Of a DNA stretch of 5,313 bases, positions 4,507-5,313 are shown one piece after another; within the stretch, counting starts at the first letter, position 1; each line of letters starts with the position of its first letter. The translations under genes and the position numbers were made by a program. Source of the stretch: CAZHUM01 sp046484045 (lineage in GTDB: Archaea; Thermoplasmatota; Thermoplasmata; Halarchaeoplasmatales; Halarchaeoplasmataceae). The stretch lies in NCBI GenBank assembly GCA_046484045.1, contig JAWOBZ010000030.1:1-5313 (forward strand), read 5' to 3'. The notes beneath the pieces are model-generated. The model searched no databases and was not told where the DNA came from. It saw nothing but the letters and a program-made list of their open reading frames with translations.

Positions 4507-5313
4507 ATGAAAAGTGATACGAGGAGGTCATTGGTACAAAGACTGTATGTTTCTCTTATAGTACTGCAGCTCTTCATATCCATCTTCGTTAACGTTTATG
4601 CTGGAGGACCTATCGATTTAGAGGGTGATAGTGAACTCCGTCAGCAAACAGAATACTTTCGGGCAGGGAACGGAACCGTGAATAAAACGTTCTACCTCCA
4701 CGACGACGGCGCCTACAACAGCACGGACAACTGGGATATATTGAACACGACATTACCGATGAATGTAACGAACACGGATTACGACAACGGGGGGTATAAT
4801 GGTACCGTGATAAACAAAAAGAATGCTGCTAACGATGATAACAAATTCCAGTGTTGGAACGTGACACTAAATTTAGCTGGGGACTTCAGGATAAAGGGAG
4901 ATGTGGTTATAGATATCTGGATTAGAGCAGATAACAATCCAGCCTTTTCATTTAATATGAGTGCAAATTTAACAGATAGTAACGATACACTCATAGGAAG
5001 AAGCTACTATGAGAATACAACGTGGCCATCCCAATGGACCCAAATCACATTCACTATACCCCATGTGGACTACAACGTGTCTAAAGGAAACTACTTCTAT
5101 TTGAGAATATCAAGGACGGATACACGTCCCCAATCTACATACATCATGTACGATAACTATACTTGCCCCTCGAGGATCACCATCCCCACGACTACGTACG
5201 TGAACGTCAGCGATACCAGCTACCACGATACCACCGATTCACTAAGAGATCCGCCTGTATTTTCTGCAGGCGAAGATGTGACTATCAAAGCGAACGTGAC
5301 CGATCCGATAGGC
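4507..5313 (+). CDS. Exported sequon-rich surface protein, N-terminal 269 residues (runs off the edge)
   Basis: An open frame without stop from the ATG at 4507 to the end of the window. Residues 1-32 form a signal peptide: basic start (MKSDTRR), hydrophobic core (LYVSLIVLQLFISIFV) and a likely cleavage after VYA. The mature part holds 15 N-x-S/T sequons in about 237 residues and is rich in Asn, Thr, Asp and Tyr, as in glycosylated archaeal cell-surface proteins. From about 115 to 220 the pattern is strand-rich, like a beta-sandwich (for example VVIDIWIRA, QITFTIPHVDY, NYFYLRIS). At the right edge AGEDVTIKANVTDPIG looks like the first strands of an Ig-like domain, so repeats of this kind may continue. 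It starts 3 bp after the V4R stop and is probably in the same operon. The SD before 4507 is poor; a TTG at 4531 is an alternative start. No specific function recognised. Confidence 0.82.
   Translation, partial: MKSDTRRSLVQRLYVSLIVLQLFISIFVNVYAGGPIDLEGDSELRQQTEYFRAGNGTVNKTFYLHDDGAYNSTDNWDILNTTLPMNVTNTDYDNGGYNGTVINKKNAANDDNKFQCWNVTLNLAGDFRIKGDVVIDIWIRADNNPAFSFNMSANLTDSNDTLIGRSYYENTTWPSQWTQITFTIPHVDYNVSKGNYFYLRISRTDTRPQSTYIMYDNYTCPSRITIPTTTYVNVSDTSYHDTTDSLRDPPVFSAGEDVTIKANVTDPIG
4521..4528 (+). promoter_or_regulatory. Strong Shine-Dalgarno-like sequence inside the start of the surface-protein gene
   Basis: GAGGAGGT matches the anti-SD fully but lies 12 bases after the ATG at 4507, encoding part of the Thr-Arg-Arg-Ser stretch. 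It is only two bases before an in-frame TTG at 4531, tighter than usual. It may serve that alternative start or be a by-product of AGG AGG arginine codons. Confidence 0.3.

Noticed and set aside
1..5313. tRNA, rRNA, CRISPR arrays, insertion sequences or integration sites
   Set aside because: No regular repeats, transposase-like frames, terminal inverted repeats or tRNA-like sequence were seen; nearly all the DNA is covered by protein genes.

Overview
The window reads as archaeal DNA. AT-rich TATA-like boxes lie in the single divergent intergenic region. Shine-Dalgarno (SD) sites of the GAGG/GGAGG type precede several genes, while the first gene of the main operon appears leaderless or nearly so. 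The protein set (ribbon-helix-helix regulator, Ras-like GTPases, V4R protein, sequon-rich exported protein) also fits. The style of the surface protein suggests a euryarchaeote-type lineage, perhaps Thermoplasmatota-like. That placement is a guess; nothing here fixes the taxon.

Left part (1-2320): the 3' end of a sequon-rich protein enters from the left edge on the + strand and stops 6 bp before a convergent gene. Two minus-strand genes follow and form a short operon: a DASS/SLC13-type membrane transporter (2320 to 920), then a universal-stress-protein-like protein (898 to 401). The pairing suggests a transporter with a soluble accessory or regulatory partner.

Centre (2321-2462): a 142-bp divergent control region. 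It has TATA-like elements facing both ways and, between them, a perfect 16-bp palindrome at 2391-2406 that looks like an operator.

Right part (2463-5313): a tightly packed + strand operon. An 88-residue ribbon-helix-helix (RHH) regulator overlaps by ATGA a Ras-like GTPase that carries an extra C-terminal helical domain. One base later comes a second, shorter Ras-like GTPase whose switch II glutamine is replaced by histidine. It overlaps by 11 bp a V4R-domain protein. Three bases further begins an exported, heavily sequon-bearing surface protein that runs off the right edge and is open for 269 codons.

The most interesting idea is the GTPase-V4R pairing. V4R shares its fold with Bet3, a core subunit of TRAPP, which is a guanine-nucleotide exchange factor for Rab GTPases in eukaryotes. 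An archaeal operon with two Ras/Rab-like GTPases, a stand-alone V4R protein, its own DNA-binding regulator and a surface protein could be a self-contained switch module. The gene content and order are read from the sequence; the functional coupling is inference.
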